Shown here: piece by piece, positions 7,114 to 17,500 of the stretch | Position numbering within the stretch: the stretch's first letter is position 1 | Layout of the letters: every line of letters starts with the position of its first letter | NCBI GenBank assembly: GCA_021773555.1 | Contig: JAJFKA010000079.1 | Span: forward strand, 1 to 41,744 | DNA length: 41,744 bases | Direction: 5' to 3' | DNA from: Gammaproteobacteria bacterium | GTDB taxonomy: Bacteria; Pseudomonadota; Gammaproteobacteria; Pseudomonadales; Azotimanducaceae | The notes under the pieces: generated by a model | Told to the model about the DNA's origin: nothing | Databases searched by the model: none | What the model saw: the letters and a program-made list of their open reading frames with translations, nothing else | Program-made: the position numbers and the translations under genes

Positions 7114-8313
7114 TTGACCATCAACATCAACAAAACCCGATTACTGACTATCTGCCTGCTCGCCACGCTTGTTATCTCAGGCGTTGTCACCACCATGGGG
7201 TTGCTGATCCCCGGTGCGGCGCAACAGTTTGATGTGGATGTTACCTCCATGGCATCTCAGTTCACCTGGTTTACGGGTGGTGTTTTTGTTGGCTACATTC
7301 TGGCATTTTTCGTGTTTGACCACCTTTCTATTAAAACTGCTCTGATCCTGAGCTACCTCGTTTGTTTCGCTTCGCTGATGCTGGTTCACTGGACCACAAG
7401 CTATACATTTCTGGCAGTCTGGCTCGCACTATTCGGCATTGCCATCAGTGTCGCCACCTGTGGGTCCGGTACGTTAATCACGCAGATCTGGTCTGCCAGA
7501 GCGCGACAAACCGTACTGGTGGCGCAGGACGCGATGTTTAATGGAGGAGGAGTCATTTTCTCCGCAATTGCAACCTGGTTTATCACTCGAAGTTTTCCTT
7601 TCAGCAGCACGTATCTGGTGATTGTGGGGCTGATTGTTATCGTGATGTTGCTGATTTCGATTTCCAACTTTCACAAGGATCTCCAGGTAGAGGCTGACAC
7701 CAGTGAACACCAGAAGACAGAATGGAACGCGGGGATTATCCTGATTGGAATCAGTCTGTTGCTGTTTATGATGGCGAAGATCTCCATCTTCATCTGGGCG
7801 CCGCAATACGTTGAAAACAAATTCTCGGTCGGCGGCAGTGTGTCCGGACAATTCATGTCCAATATTTTTACGGCAGCGCTGATCGGCTCATTGGCAGGGA
7901 CCTGGCTGGTATCCCGCGTTAATGTGAAATACCTGCTCTACACCTTCGTGCTGATCTCGGCATGTTCGGTCTCAGCGCTTACTCTCGCGCCCAGCATTGA
8001 CGTGATTTTATTGCTGGCTTTTGTTTACGGCATTTCGGTCTCTGCGACGTTCAATGCCTATGTGGCTTTTGCCTTAACCTTCGTTCGCATCCCAACCCAC
8101 AGAAATATCGCTTATCTGCTGATCATGTCCGGCCTGGGATCATCAGCTGCACCATTTTTCAGCAGCCGGGCCGTGGTGATGGGTGGTGAAATTCAAACCG
8201 CACTGTTGTTTTGTTTCGTCACTTTGCTGACGGTGATTGTCACCCTGGTCGCCGGTGAACTGCTCAGCATGAGAAACGCAAAAGTGGCTCTGACTATTGA
8301 GGGCGCCACATAA
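7114..8313 (+). CDS. MFS transporter (TsgA/FucP-like), translationally coupled to P450
   Basis: A 399-residue major facilitator with twelve predicted helices in two halves separated by a charged loop (about 190-202, FHKDLQVEADTSEHQKTEW). The N-terminal half resembles TsgA-like transporters (MASQFTWFTGGVFVGYILAFFVFDHLSIK). The likely start is TTG 7114, preceded by AGAAGGA at very short spacing; no in-frame ATG upstream would give a complete first helix, so the start is uncertain. The stop shares one base with the ATG of the P450 gene (TAATG), so the two are translated together. The substrate is unknown; the coupling suggests a P450 substrate or product. The gene is divergent from the selenoprotein operon across about 100-250 bases. 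Confidence 0.82.
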   Translation: MTININKTRLLTICLLATLVISGVVTTMGLLIPGAAQQFDVDVTSMASQFTWFTGGVFVGYILAFFVFDHLSIKTALILSYLVCFASLMLVHWTTSYTFLAVWLALFGIAISVATCGSGTLITQIWSARARQTVLVAQDAMFNGGGVIFSAIATWFITRSFPFSSTYLVIVGLIVIVMLLISISNFHKDLQVEADTSEHQKTEWNAGIILIGISLLLFMMAKISIFIWAPQYVENKFSVGGSVSGQFMSNIFTAALIGSLAGTWLVSRVNVKYLLYTFVLISACSVSALTLAPSIDVILLLAFVYGISVSATFNAYVAFALTFVRIPTHRNIAYLLIMSGLGSSAAPFFSSRAVVMGGEIQTALLFCFVTLLTVIVTLVAGELLSMRNAKVALTIEGAT

Positions 8314-9629
8314 TGGCGATGGCAAAGCTACCACTCCTTAAGCCAGACCGACTCGCCCCTCACGACGGCAGCCTGTTGAATGATCCATCAATCTATGGGT
8401 TCAGCATTCAATCCTGGATAGACGCGACTCAACATCTTGGTCCGGTATTCGAACTGAAACTCGGTGGACAGAACTGTGTGGTCATTGCCTCAACCGAAGC
8501 CAATAAACAGGCCTGGCGCACGCCGGAAGACTGGGCCTACCGACCAACAGACTCGGGTACTTTCTTCCGTAACCAGATGGGGGACGATCACGTTTCAGCG
8601 CTGGATGCTGAGCCACATCGCCGATTGCGGAAACTGATACTGCCTGCATTCGGTGCTGCGGCCATGTTACGCGGCACTCCGGATGCCGCAGATCATTTTA
8701 CGACAACGATGGACGAAACGAATGGCACGACGACGGATCTGTTTGCCTTATTTTGTCGAATGTATACAAATGCACTGACCCATACTCAGGTTAAGGCACC
8801 GGTTACCGCGGCGCTCATCCACAAACTCTGTGAGTTTGAAGAAGCTTTTATCAATGGCGCCCAGTTGAGTCTGGCCGATCAGGATCTCTGGTTTGCCCGT
8901 CCCGAATACCAGAAGCTTAAAGCGGAAGTTTTTACCTATTTTAACGATACCGCGGCTGACCGCCTTGCCGGTGTTCGAGCAGGTGACTCATTTGATCTGC
9001 TGATTCAGCGCGAAGCGCCCGAGGGTATGCAGGCGCTGACTAAAAGTGAACTGGCAGAGGCGGTTTATCTGCTTTCGGTCGCCGGGGTTGGCAATATCGG
9101 CAATATCCTATGTCCGCTCTTGTGGGCAATTAAGGATAGCCCCTGGATCGGTAGACTTCAGCGCGAAGTCAAAGGCTTTAACGTGGACCAGTTCAGCAAC
9201 ATGAAATCATTCCCGGTGACAAAGGCATTGATTTCAGAAGCTGAGCGTTGTTTCGCCCCTGCGCCGATTGTACCGAAGCGAACCACCCGGGAAGTCGAGT
9301 TTCTCGGCACCCGGATTCCCGCGGGTACATTAATTCTTCATCTGCATGCACTGGCTCATTTTGATGCTTCGCGATATGAGGATCCGCTCACTTTTAATCC
9401 GCAACGCTGGCTGGATGAACAACCTGAGAAACCCAACGCCTTCGGTGGCGGCAAACACCTGTGCCTCGGGATGGGTGTAACCCGGGTCTATCTGCCGCTC
9501 ACCCTTGCATGTTTGTTTTCACAATTTGCGCTGGAACTCGTATCCCCTCCCCGGGCAGTTCCCATCAGCACGAACTTCTCGGTGTCACCAAAAACCACTG
9601 AAATGATCGGTGCCATTTACAGACGGTAA
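8313..9629 (+). CDS. Cytochrome P450
   Basis: A 438-residue bacterial-type P450. The heme-binding loop FGGGKHLCLG is at 377-386 with the axial Cys at 384; the K-helix ExxR is EAER at 309-312; the PERF-like FNPQRW is at 361-366. The C-helix HRRLRKLI at 102-109 contacts the heme propionate. The I-helix reads LSVAGVGNIGN (about 254-264): the usual (A/G)Gx(D/E)T acid-alcohol pair that activates O2 is absent, which is known from P450s that rearrange peroxides or use peroxide rather than O2 plus reductase. No ferredoxin or reductase gene is nearby. It overlaps the upstream MFS stop by one base. Substrate unknown. Confidence 0.9.
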   Translation: MAMAKLPLLKPDRLAPHDGSLLNDPSIYGFSIQSWIDATQHLGPVFELKLGGQNCVVIASTEANKQAWRTPEDWAYRPTDSGTFFRNQMGDDHVSALDAEPHRRLRKLILPAFGAAAMLRGTPDAADHFTTTMDETNGTTTDLFALFCRMYTNALTHTQVKAPVTAALIHKLCEFEEAFINGAQLSLADQDLWFARPEYQKLKAEVFTYFNDTAADRLAGVRAGDSFDLLIQREAPEGMQALTKSELAEAVYLLSVAGVGNIGNILCPLLWAIKDSPWIGRLQREVKGFNVDQFSNMKSFPVTKALISEAERCFAPAPIVPKRTTREVEFLGTRIPAGTLILHLHALAHFDASRYEDPLTFNPQRWLDEQPEKPNAFGGGKHLCLGMGVTRVYLPLTLACLFSQFALELVSPPRAVPISTNFSVSPKTTEMIGAIYRR

Positions 9630-9721
9630 CCGCTGAACGATTCGCGAAATTAAAGAAATTATGTATCGCTGCCGATAATCGCCATATACAGGCACCACAG
9701 ACAGGCACCGCCGCACACTCT

Positions 9722-10990
9722 ATGCCAGTTCACACTGCACTATCAGATCCGCCGCAACCACAGTTTGATACCAGCATCTACGTTGCGCGCCAGCCCATTC
9801 TTGACCAGTCTGGTGATGTATTCGCCTATGAGTTGCTGTTTCGAGATGGCATTACCAGCGCTTTTCCAGAGATTCATGAAGATCTGGCTACCCAGTCGCT
9901 GCTGCTCAGCAGTTATGTCGACATTGGCTTCGATACGATCGCCGGGGACAGCCGGGTGTTTGTCAACTTTACCAACGAGACACTGACCGCACTGCTGCCG
10001 CAACTATTTCCCAAAGAAAAACTGGTGATCGAGATACTCGAGAATATCGATCCCACACCACAGCTCCTCGCGGCCTGTGTCAAATTGAAGGAAATGGGCT
10101 ACATCTTTGCACTCGATGACTTCAGATATGAACCCCGCTTTGAACCGTTAATCGACATCAGTTCTTTCGTCAAACTCGACTTCCTGATTACACCAAGAGA
10201 CGAAATCGAATCCCTGGTTGAACGATTCAACGCCCGGGGCATTCCGCTGCTGGCGGAAAAGGTCGAAACCCAGGAACAATATCGCTGGGCTGAAGCCGCG
10301 GGATTCAACTATTTCCAGGGCTACTATTTTTCCAAGCCTGAGGTGATTACTTCCACAACAATGGGCTCGGCCAAGATCAACCTGATGCAGATTCTGGCCG
10401 AGGTCGTTAACGAAGATTATGACATTGAGAAAATAGAACAACTGGTCGCCAGGGACGTATCCATATTTTATAAACTGCTCCGGTATATTAATTCTGCAAT
10501 GTTTCAAACGGCCAGGGAAATCACTTCCATCAAACACGCTGTCCTGCTGCTCGGTAAAAAGGAATTTCGCAGTTTTATTTCACTGGTGCTCGCGGGAGAA
10601 ATGGCTTCGTCGAAACCGCTTGAGCTCACTCGGCTCGCCCTGATACGGGCGAAATATTGTGAACAGGTCGCGGCAACCGTTGCTGCCGAAAAAGATCACT
10701 CGGTGTTTTTTCTGCTGGGACTATTTTCTTTTCTTCCGGCGATGCTGGACAACGATATGGCAAGTATCCTCGATAACCTGCCACTCCAACCCCGACTAAA
10801 TGAAGCACTGCTCCAGGAATCAGGACCCCTGGCTGACTACCTGCAACTTGCCAAAGCCGTTGAGCGAGGACACTGGACCGCGAGCGAGACCTTACACGAG
10901 AGGATTGGCATTACGGATCATCAATCCATGAGACGGTATCGAGACGCGATTGGCTGGGCCGATAGCATGATTGCTTTCTCGCCCCGATAG
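9722..10990 (+). CDS. EAL-HDOD (YuxH-like) signalling protein
   Basis: A 422-residue protein with an N-terminal EAL-type domain (about 18-215) and a C-terminal HDOD domain (about 220-400, with LLRYINSAMF and SIKHAVLLLGKKEFRSFISLVLAGEM). The EAL signature is YELLFRD, and the DDFG motif is changed to DDFRYEP, so c-di-GMP hydrolysis is doubtful, although several acidic residues remain (LVIEILE, ALDDF, AEKVE). Such proteins usually act as c-di-GMP or partner-protein receptors affecting motility and biofilm. It stands alone, 92 bases after the P450 and convergent with the DUF429 gene; no strong ribosome site is visible before the ATG. Confidence 0.87.
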   Translation: MPVHTALSDPPQPQFDTSIYVARQPILDQSGDVFAYELLFRDGITSAFPEIHEDLATQSLLLSSYVDIGFDTIAGDSRVFVNFTNETLTALLPQLFPKEKLVIEILENIDPTPQLLAACVKLKEMGYIFALDDFRYEPRFEPLIDISSFVKLDFLITPRDEIESLVERFNARGIPLLAEKVETQEQYRWAEAAGFNYFQGYYFSKPEVITSTTMGSAKINLMQILAEVVNEDYDIEKIEQLVARDVSIFYKLLRYINSAMFQTAREITSIKHAVLLLGKKEFRSFISLVLAGEMASSKPLELTRLALIRAKYCEQVAATVAAEKDHSVFFLLGLFSFLPAMLDNDMASILDNLPLQPRLNEALLQESGPLADYLQLAKAVERGHWTASETLHERIGITDHQSMRRYRDAIGWADSMIAFSPR

Positions 10991-10999
10991 AGGATCGTC

Positions 11000-11743
11000 C
11001 TATCCTGAGCTCTTCAGGTCCGCGTAGACAATCTCCATGGGTAAACCCATGGCATCAAATTCAGCGGGAACGGGTAGCGAACAGAGCCGATACCGACCCG
11101 TCACTGCCCCGACCAGGGCATCAAGGACGTCATCACGTGCTACCTCTTTGCGCAAATACTTATCCAGCGCCTGGCTGACAAGCTCATTTGTCCCGGGGAA
11201 GTGATTCGCGAGGATAGCAAGACGCGCACGAAACCCCTCTTTCGTTTTCTTCGAGGCATCGGGACCCTGCTGCAACGAAAGCGCGCGAAAACACACCTCA
11301 GGGTGCATTTCACGTGGCAATGAGGGCGTTTCAACACCGCGTAAAAATTCATCGACCTCTCTGATTTTCGGCAGAATGCCCCAGGTCTGCCGCGAGAGAT
11401 TCCGCCCGGTATTCATAAAGTTAGTGGCACTCGCTTCGCTATAGGTCTGTGCTGCGACCGCCGCACGGCAGGGCACGGGAAATACACTCGAACCCTTTCC
11501 CGGACCAAGCCACTTCCTGGCCGCTTTGTCACAACGACGCTCATTGGTCGCACAAGTGATCAGGCCGATCGGAATGTCAATCAATACGGTATCAGCTGGT
11601 CCCTGGATCGCCGCTAATTCGCTAATGTTTGTAAGTACACCAAACGACCATGCTGATGGACCGAGCCTGACGTAAAACCATCCGGCTCTGCATCCGTCGA
11701 TTCCAATGGATGCACCTGCTATTTTTTTTCCCGTTCCTGACAT
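11000..11743 (-). CDS. DUF429 family protein (RNase H-like fold)
   Basis: A 247-residue DUF429 protein. The first strand GIDGCRAGWFYV (about 14-25) with its Asp, then DTVLIDIPIGL (about 55-65), are the acidic positions of an RNase H-like predicted nuclease fold. The family hallmarks CDKAARKWLGPGKGSSVFPVPCRAAV and MHPEVCFRAL are present, as is DDVLDALVGAVTG near the C-terminus. Biochemical activity is not established for most members. It is convergent with the EAL-HDOD gene (9 bases between stops) and divergent from the MATE gene, with only about 50 bases for two promoters. Confidence 0.87.
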   Translation of the reverse strand: MSGTGKKIAGASIGIDGCRAGWFYVRLGPSAWSFGVLTNISELAAIQGPADTVLIDIPIGLITCATNERRCDKAARKWLGPGKGSSVFPVPCRAAVAAQTYSEASATNFMNTGRNLSRQTWGILPKIREVDEFLRGVETPSLPREMHPEVCFRALSLQQGPDASKKTKEGFRARLAILANHFPGTNELVSQALDKYLRKEVARDDVLDALVGAVTGRYRLCSLPVPAEFDAMGLPMEIVYADLKSSG

Positions 11744-11796
11744 CGTAAATAATCGTGCTGGTTAATTCTGCGAACAACCAGTATAAGTTATTGCTT

Positions 11797-13176
11797 ATGT
11801 CGATCAGAAATTCCACTGCAACCCACCGCGGGGCATTCACCGAAGGGTCAATTCATCGACATGTATTTCGTCTTGCCAGTGTGATGATCGTTGGATTTCT
11901 CGCCATGACACTGGGCCAGCTGGTAGAGATTTTCTACATCGGGATGGTCAGCAGCACAGCACTCGCCGCTATAACCTTCACTTTTCCCATCGGCATGTCA
12001 CTGAATGCTATGACCCGCGGTATCGGCATTGGTGGTTCATCCCTGATCGCCCAGGCAATGGGTTCAGGAGATCGGGAGCACGCCGCACATCTCGCCAGTC
12101 ATTGTTACCTGCTGGTGATCGTGTTCACCGTGTCGTTGTCAGTTAGTGGTCAGTGGCTGGTGCCGATACTCTTCCAAAGTCTTGGCGCACGCGATGAAGT
12201 GCTTCTTCTAACCATTGATTACTTCCAGATCTGGTTGCTCGGATTTCCAATGATGGGGATCGCCATGGTTTCCAACGGGCTTATCCGTTCTTTCGGTAAC
12301 GCCATCGTACCTGGATACATCATGACAACGGGGCCTGTCATTCAGGTATGCCTCGGCCCGGTCCTGATCTTTGGTCTCATGGGTGCTCCGGAACTCGGGC
12401 TCGAGGGGGCAGCCTGGACATTCGTCGTCAGCACCACAGGACAAGTTCTCGTAGCAGGCTACTGGTTTGTCATCAGAGAACAACTGCTACGCCTGTCGCT
12501 TACATCACTCTGGCATTCAAGTTACAACATCCTGCACGTGGGCATACCCGCAGCCGCGACCAATCTGATTCAACCTGCGTCAACCGGCGTCGTTACCTGG
12601 TTGCTGGCGGGGTACGGGGTGTCAGTGGTCGCGGGATTTGGTGTTGCCAGTCGGATTGAATCTGTTGTCGGCATGGTGGTCATTGGCATTTCTACCAGCG
12701 TCGTCCCGCTGGTGGGTCAAAACTGGGGCTCACACAAGTTCGATCGGGTTCATGCGGCATTGCGCACCTGTTATCAGGCCTGCCTGATCTGGGGCATCCT
12801 GGCAGCAACAATAATGTGGTTTGGCGCCGAGTACTTCATCAGCCTCATCAATGATGATCCGGCACTTGTGGAGACCGCAGTCACCTTCCTGCACATCATT
12901 CCCTTCAGTATTGGGTTCATGGGACTGATTACAGTTGCAACCCACGCTTTCAACGCCTTACGCAAACCCGGTCCGGCGCTGGCATTGTCGGTCACGCGAC
13001 TGCTTGTTTTCTATATTCCACTGGCGCTGATCGCTGATCGATACTTCGGTTACGTGGGGATTTTTGCGGCAACCGCGCTTACCAATGTCATCGTTGGCCT
13101 CGTTGCGGTTAATTGGAACAAGAAGGTGCTGGCAAGCGAACAAATCCGAATAATGAAGGATGGCTTGCCTACTTGA
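11797..13176 (+). CDS. MATE family efflux transporter
   Basis: A 459-residue MATE transporter with twelve predicted helices and two MatE repeats. Typical features are GSIHRHVFRLASVMIVGFLAMTLGQLVEIFYIGMVSSTALAAI at the start and GMVVIGISTSVVPLVGQNWGS at the start of the second half. It probably exports cationic or amphipathic compounds using a Na+ or H+ gradient in the inner membrane. I prefer the ATG at 11797; a GTG at 11755 would add 14 unlikely residues. No strong ribosome site precedes either. It is divergent from the DUF429 gene and convergent with the cytochrome c gene. Confidence 0.88.
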   Translation: MSIRNSTATHRGAFTEGSIHRHVFRLASVMIVGFLAMTLGQLVEIFYIGMVSSTALAAITFTFPIGMSLNAMTRGIGIGGSSLIAQAMGSGDREHAAHLASHCYLLVIVFTVSLSVSGQWLVPILFQSLGARDEVLLLTIDYFQIWLLGFPMMGIAMVSNGLIRSFGNAIVPGYIMTTGPVIQVCLGPVLIFGLMGAPELGLEGAAWTFVVSTTGQVLVAGYWFVIREQLLRLSLTSLWHSSYNILHVGIPAAATNLIQPASTGVVTWLLAGYGVSVVAGFGVASRIESVVGMVVIGISTSVVPLVGQNWGSHKFDRVHAALRTCYQACLIWGILAATIMWFGAEYFISLINDDPALVETAVTFLHIIPFSIGFMGLITVATHAFNALRKPGPALALSVTRLLVFYIPLALIADRYFGYVGIFAATALTNVIVGLVAVNWNKKVLASEQIRIMKDGLPT

Positions 13177-13204
13177 GCTTTCCTGACTCAAAAACCGAAC
13201 AAAT

Positions 13205-13225
13205 CCGCCTTCGTGAATTAGGCGG
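13205..13225 (-). terminator. Possible intrinsic terminator of the cytochrome c gene
   Basis: CCGCCT and AGGCGG form a 6-bp GC-rich stem with a 9-base loop, one base after the stop of the cytochrome c gene. On the minus strand it is followed by a T-rich stretch (ATTTGTTCGGTTTTT), so termination in that direction is plausible, though the T run is interrupted. Confidence 0.45.
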
Positions 13226-13226
13226 G

Positions 13227-13652
13227 CTAGTAACCGTAGGTGTAATAAGTCGGCACCCATATCTCATACCTGGACTGCAGAAACTCCACCAGATCAATCA
13301 ATTCCTGAACCGACATGTATTCATTGTAATTGCGCATCTTCGACTCGCCGTCGAGCGTCACCGTGGTGGGATCGCTGCCTCTGGAGAGTTTGTGTGAAGG
13401 ATTAATGATTGAAGTGACAAGATCACCGTAACTCGCGACCCGGGTGGTCTTACCGCCAAGAAAAACATTGGTTCCATCCGGATCACCGATGAAATCAATA
13501 CCTTTCACGGTGTGGCAATCATTGCATTGCATCAGGACGAAGGTCATCTTGCCCTGTTCCACGTCACCTTTCGGCAGGTTGAACCCTCTGCCTTGTTCAT
13601 TACAGGCAGTAAGTAATACTAAAGAAAATATGATCGTTGCGTATCTTGACAC
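13227..13652 (-). CDS. Lipoprotein c-type cytochrome
   Basis: A 141-residue monoheme cytochrome c with a lipoprotein signal peptide (LVLLTAC, lipidated Cys at 17) and heme site CNDCH at 43-47. A likely distal Met ligand lies in SKMRNYNEYMS (about 108-118). The segment TRVASYGDLVTSIINPSHKLSRG and the closing YMSVQELIDLVEFLQSRYE helix match class I cytochromes that serve as small electron carriers. It is probably anchored to a membrane facing the periplasm. Its redox partner is not apparent; the GMC oxidoreductase lies some 7 kb away. The C-terminal tail WVPTYYTYGY is aromatic-rich. Divergent from the GAF gene. Confidence 0.85.
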   Translation of the reverse strand: MSRYATIIFSLVLLTACNEQGRGFNLPKGDVEQGKMTFVLMQCNDCHTVKGIDFIGDPDGTNVFLGGKTTRVASYGDLVTSIINPSHKLSRGSDPTTVTLDGESKMRNYNEYMSVQELIDLVEFLQSRYEIWVPTYYTYGY

Positions 13653-13853
13653 GATGACCTCCTCCGACAGATGGGTGAATCGCTATGCAAACGTTCGCCA
13701 TACTATTGTGAAGGACCCATTGCTCTTACACCATGATTCAAATCAATTCAGCCATATCAGGCAGAAAGCCGTTGTCTTTACCCCGCCTGTCACAACATCT
13801 GTATTTCTGGCATGCTTCATTCACCTATATGTGGGAAACAACGGAGCCGAAAC

Positions 13854-14508
13854 ATGGCGGACACGCCTACAGACGAACAGGAACGACACCGCTTACGGAC
13901 TTTACATCTCTACAACCTGCTTGACACCAAAGCCGAGGAATCACTTGACGATCTGACGCACCTCGCGACCATGATTTTCGAAGCGCCCATCAGCCTGATC
14001 AGTCTGGTAGATGAACATCGCCAGTGGTTTTTATCGAAAGTGGGTCTGGAAGTGCAGGAGACCCCGCGAGAATATGCCTTCTGCGCACACACAATTCTTG
14101 GCAATGAACCAATGATGGTCGAGGACGCCACCCTCGATCCAAGGTTCGAGAACAATCCGCTGGTGCAAGGCGAATATCAGATTTTATGCGGGAACACCTC
14201 TCGAAGTTGAAGGCGGCCATCGGTTTGGTAGCCTCTGTGTAATAGATCGGATACCCCGGAAACTCAGTCCACAACAACTGAAGACTCTGCGGGTTCTCGG
14301 TAAAGCGGTCGTTACTCAATTGGAATTGAAATACGCTCGTGAACAATTGAAAAACTTTGAGCAGTTGTTACCTATGTGTGCCTGGTGCAGAAAGATAAGG
14401 CTGGAGACCCGGGGCGAAGTCACCTGGCAAAGCCTTGATGAATACGTCACCAGCCATGCCGCTGTCTCGCATGGGATTTGCGAGTCCTGTTTAGAAACAT
14501 TTGAATAA
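13854..14508 (+). pseudogene. GAF-domain protein split by a frameshift
   Basis: Starting at ATG 13854 (MADTPTDEQERHRLRTLHLYNLLDT) the frame reads a GAF domain: LATMIFEAPISLISLVDEHRQWFLSKVGL, then FCAHTIL, VEDATLDPRFENNPLV. At about 14180-14185 it goes out of frame after GEYQI and stops at 14210. The continuation lies in another frame from 14182: FYAGTPLEVEGGHRFGSLCVIDRIPR, followed by a linker helix and a C-terminal module with four cysteines (CAWCRKIR ... SHGICESC) common behind GAF and PAS domains. Together the two parts make a complete protein of about 218 residues. Either the gene is broken by a small indel, or the sequence has an error there; both halves remain well preserved, which argues for a recent event or an error. 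Confidence 0.7.
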
Positions 14509-14523
14509 CGTTGTGTTCGGCTG

Positions 14524-17500
14524 TTAACGAATCGCACCCTGGGGTTTTGTCTGCCACCAGAATTGGGTGAGGCGAGCATCGCCAGTCTCAACTTCGTTAA
14601 GCGTCAAGGCATCGAACAATCGTCCGTTCAACATCACCAGACTGATCTTATCGGTATTGCTAATGTCAGTCATCGGATTAGCCGCCAGAATCACGAGGTC
14701 TGCAAGCTTACCAACCTCGATGGAACCAATGTCTTCATTCATACCCAGATAATGCGCCGGATTAGTCGTCGCTGCAGAAATCGCCTGCGAGGCTGACATA
14801 CCGCCACGCACCATACTCCACATCTCCCAGTGTGTGGCCAGGCCCTCTCTTTGGCCATGCCCCCCGGTGTTCACCAGTACACCCGCTTCAAGCAAGACCT
14901 TCGCTGCTGCGGTCGAATCGTCATCGCGGTAATCACTCTCCGGCGCCATGGGTCTGCGTACGGACCGGGGTTGCAGCACAATCGGCGGGACGAAATTCGA
15001 AAGGATCGGATGTTTCCAGACTTCATCCCGCTGGTAGTAGTAATCCTCAGAGGTCAGTCCACCGAAAGTAACTACCGTGGTCGGCGTGTAGCCTGCTTTA
15101 GACTGACGCCAGAACTGGGTTACATCATCGTACATGTTCAGGGTCGGCACGTTATGTTCAATGCCCGTGATGCCATCCGCGATGAGGTTCATATCCTGAT
15201 GGTAAAGCGCCCCTCCTTCAGCCACCACCATCAAATTTTCCAGCCGTGCCGCTTCAATAACCTGTTGGCGCTGTTCGCGACGAGGCTGATTATAATTTTT
15301 GACCGTCAATGCGCCCTGCGCTTTCAATCGTCGAACGGCTCGTAGTGCATCGTCAAGAGAATCAACGGGGATGTGACTAGTGCTTTTTGCGCCATAGATA
15401 ATTTCCCCGGTGGAAAAAATCCGCGGTGACAGGATAACACCCGCGCGCGCATATTCGGCTGCTGCGAATACCTGGGTCGCCCTGCTTGAGGGATTGTGTA
15501 GAGTGGTGACGCCAAGGGCGAGATGCGCCAGCGAGCTCCAGTTTTGTTGTGGGATAATCTGACCACGCGCATATGATCCGTGCGCATGTATGTCACTCAG
15601 ACCAGGGATGATGGTCTTACCCGTGAGATCAACTACCTTCGCGCCGGGAGGAATGGCTACCTCGGCCGCCGGTGCGATGGCGGAAATCCTGTTCCCGGCG
15701 ATGACCACTACTGCATTTTCGATGACCTTGCGGTCTCTATTCATTGTAATAACGCGAGCGCCCGTAAAGACAACCAGTCCGGACGGCTTGTTGGCAACCA
15801 CTTGTTGGGAAAGATTTTCTCGCGTCAACACCAGGTTCCCAGGATCGCGCAGCGCTGCTTCGACATCGACACTCACCAGATTCGGGCCAACAGACCAGCT
15901 AAGGGACTTTGCGTCACCTGACCAGCTCAAGTATGGGCCGCCAATCTCGCTGACCCGACTGGTCGGCATCGCCTTACTGTCAGTGGCAAGCGTTATTGGC
16001 CCGCCAGTTTTTGGCAGGATCGACACATAGACATGATGATTTTCAGTAAACGCGATGTATTTCTCGTCCGGAGAAACAACCATTTGGGTTGCCAGCTCAC
16101 TGTTGGCTATTTCCCGGACATCATGTCCGTCCATGGTCATCGATAATAGCCTCGTGCTGGCAACATCCGAACCACGACCCACCGGGCGTCCTCGTTCCTG
16201 CACATGAAGCCGGACATTCAGTCCAGAGCGCGGCCTTGTCCCTTGATGCGAAATAAAGCTGGCAGACTTCGCTTTGATATCAAATCTGTAGATCCCTGGT
16301 TTCTGACCCCACTCCGGATTCAGCAGGACATCCCCGGCAAGCTTACGGTAAAACAAATGATCACCATCAGGAGAGATCGACAATTCCGTCAACTGTTCCC
16401 TTTGTTTATTTAGCTGTCGTGATTTACCACCGCGAACACTGACACTGTGCAGCGTGGTCAGATTCGCATCCTCCCAGCGTAGAAAATATATTTTGTCCCC
16501 CGCTGGAGACCACACGGGTGAATACTCCAGTCCATCCGCAGAATCGCTTGTCAGGCGTCGAGGCGGTTTGCCCGGGGCTTTGATGAATAGCCGGCCTAAC
16601 GACTCAAACAAGACAAGCTGCCGGTTCGGTGACCACTGTGCAAATCGGACCATGCGCGTCGCAAACCGATCCGGTGCAACGTCAATGGAAAAGCGGGGGG
16701 CCGGGTAAATGTCCCGGGTATCCTGGACGGAAAAAGGTACATTAGTCTTGTTACCTGTTGCGATATCCACGCGCCAGATTCTGCCCCCGGTCCAGAGTAC
16801 GATTTCCTTGCTGTCGGGGGTCCAGTCCATATTCGGATACAGGCCGTGAACAGCCCAGGTTTCCTGCATGTCCTGGTCCAGCTGATCGAGCAGCATGGTC
16901 TCTGTACCGCTGGCGAGATCCATTAGAAACAGACGAGATGCTGCTCTGACGCGTTTAACGTAAGCCAGAGTCTTACCGTCCGGTGACGGTGTCGGGCGAA
17001 CGGCGCCGCCAGGTCCCCCGACGACAGTCTCAGTGTCTCCGCTGGGAAAATCGATTTTTTTAATCTGAAATATTTCCTGATTGCTGTCCTGGTGATAGAT
17101 GAAGGTGTCTCCGGGTGTTGCATTCTGGCTGTAATACAGTCCGCTCCCATCAGGCAGGAACATGGGTTCGCCCAGTTCTTTCTGGAACACGGGCGATGGT
17201 CTTTGTACTATCGCAACACCTTTGTTCTGTTCATTCGCGTTGACGTGATACAGCCAAATCTCACCCGTACCCAGAGAGCGGGATGTGGTGAAATGCTTTC
17301 GCGCAGCAATAAACCTGCCGTCGCGGGTCCAGGCAGGATTGTTCAGCAACTGGAAAGATTCATGAGTAACCTGCTGCAACTCACCGGTCTCAAGGTCCAG
17401 AACCCAGATGTTATCGCCCCCGGCACGGTCGGATGTAAACGCAATCGATCGACCATCAGGGCTGAAACGAGGCTGCATATCCCAGGCATGGCCCTGGGTC

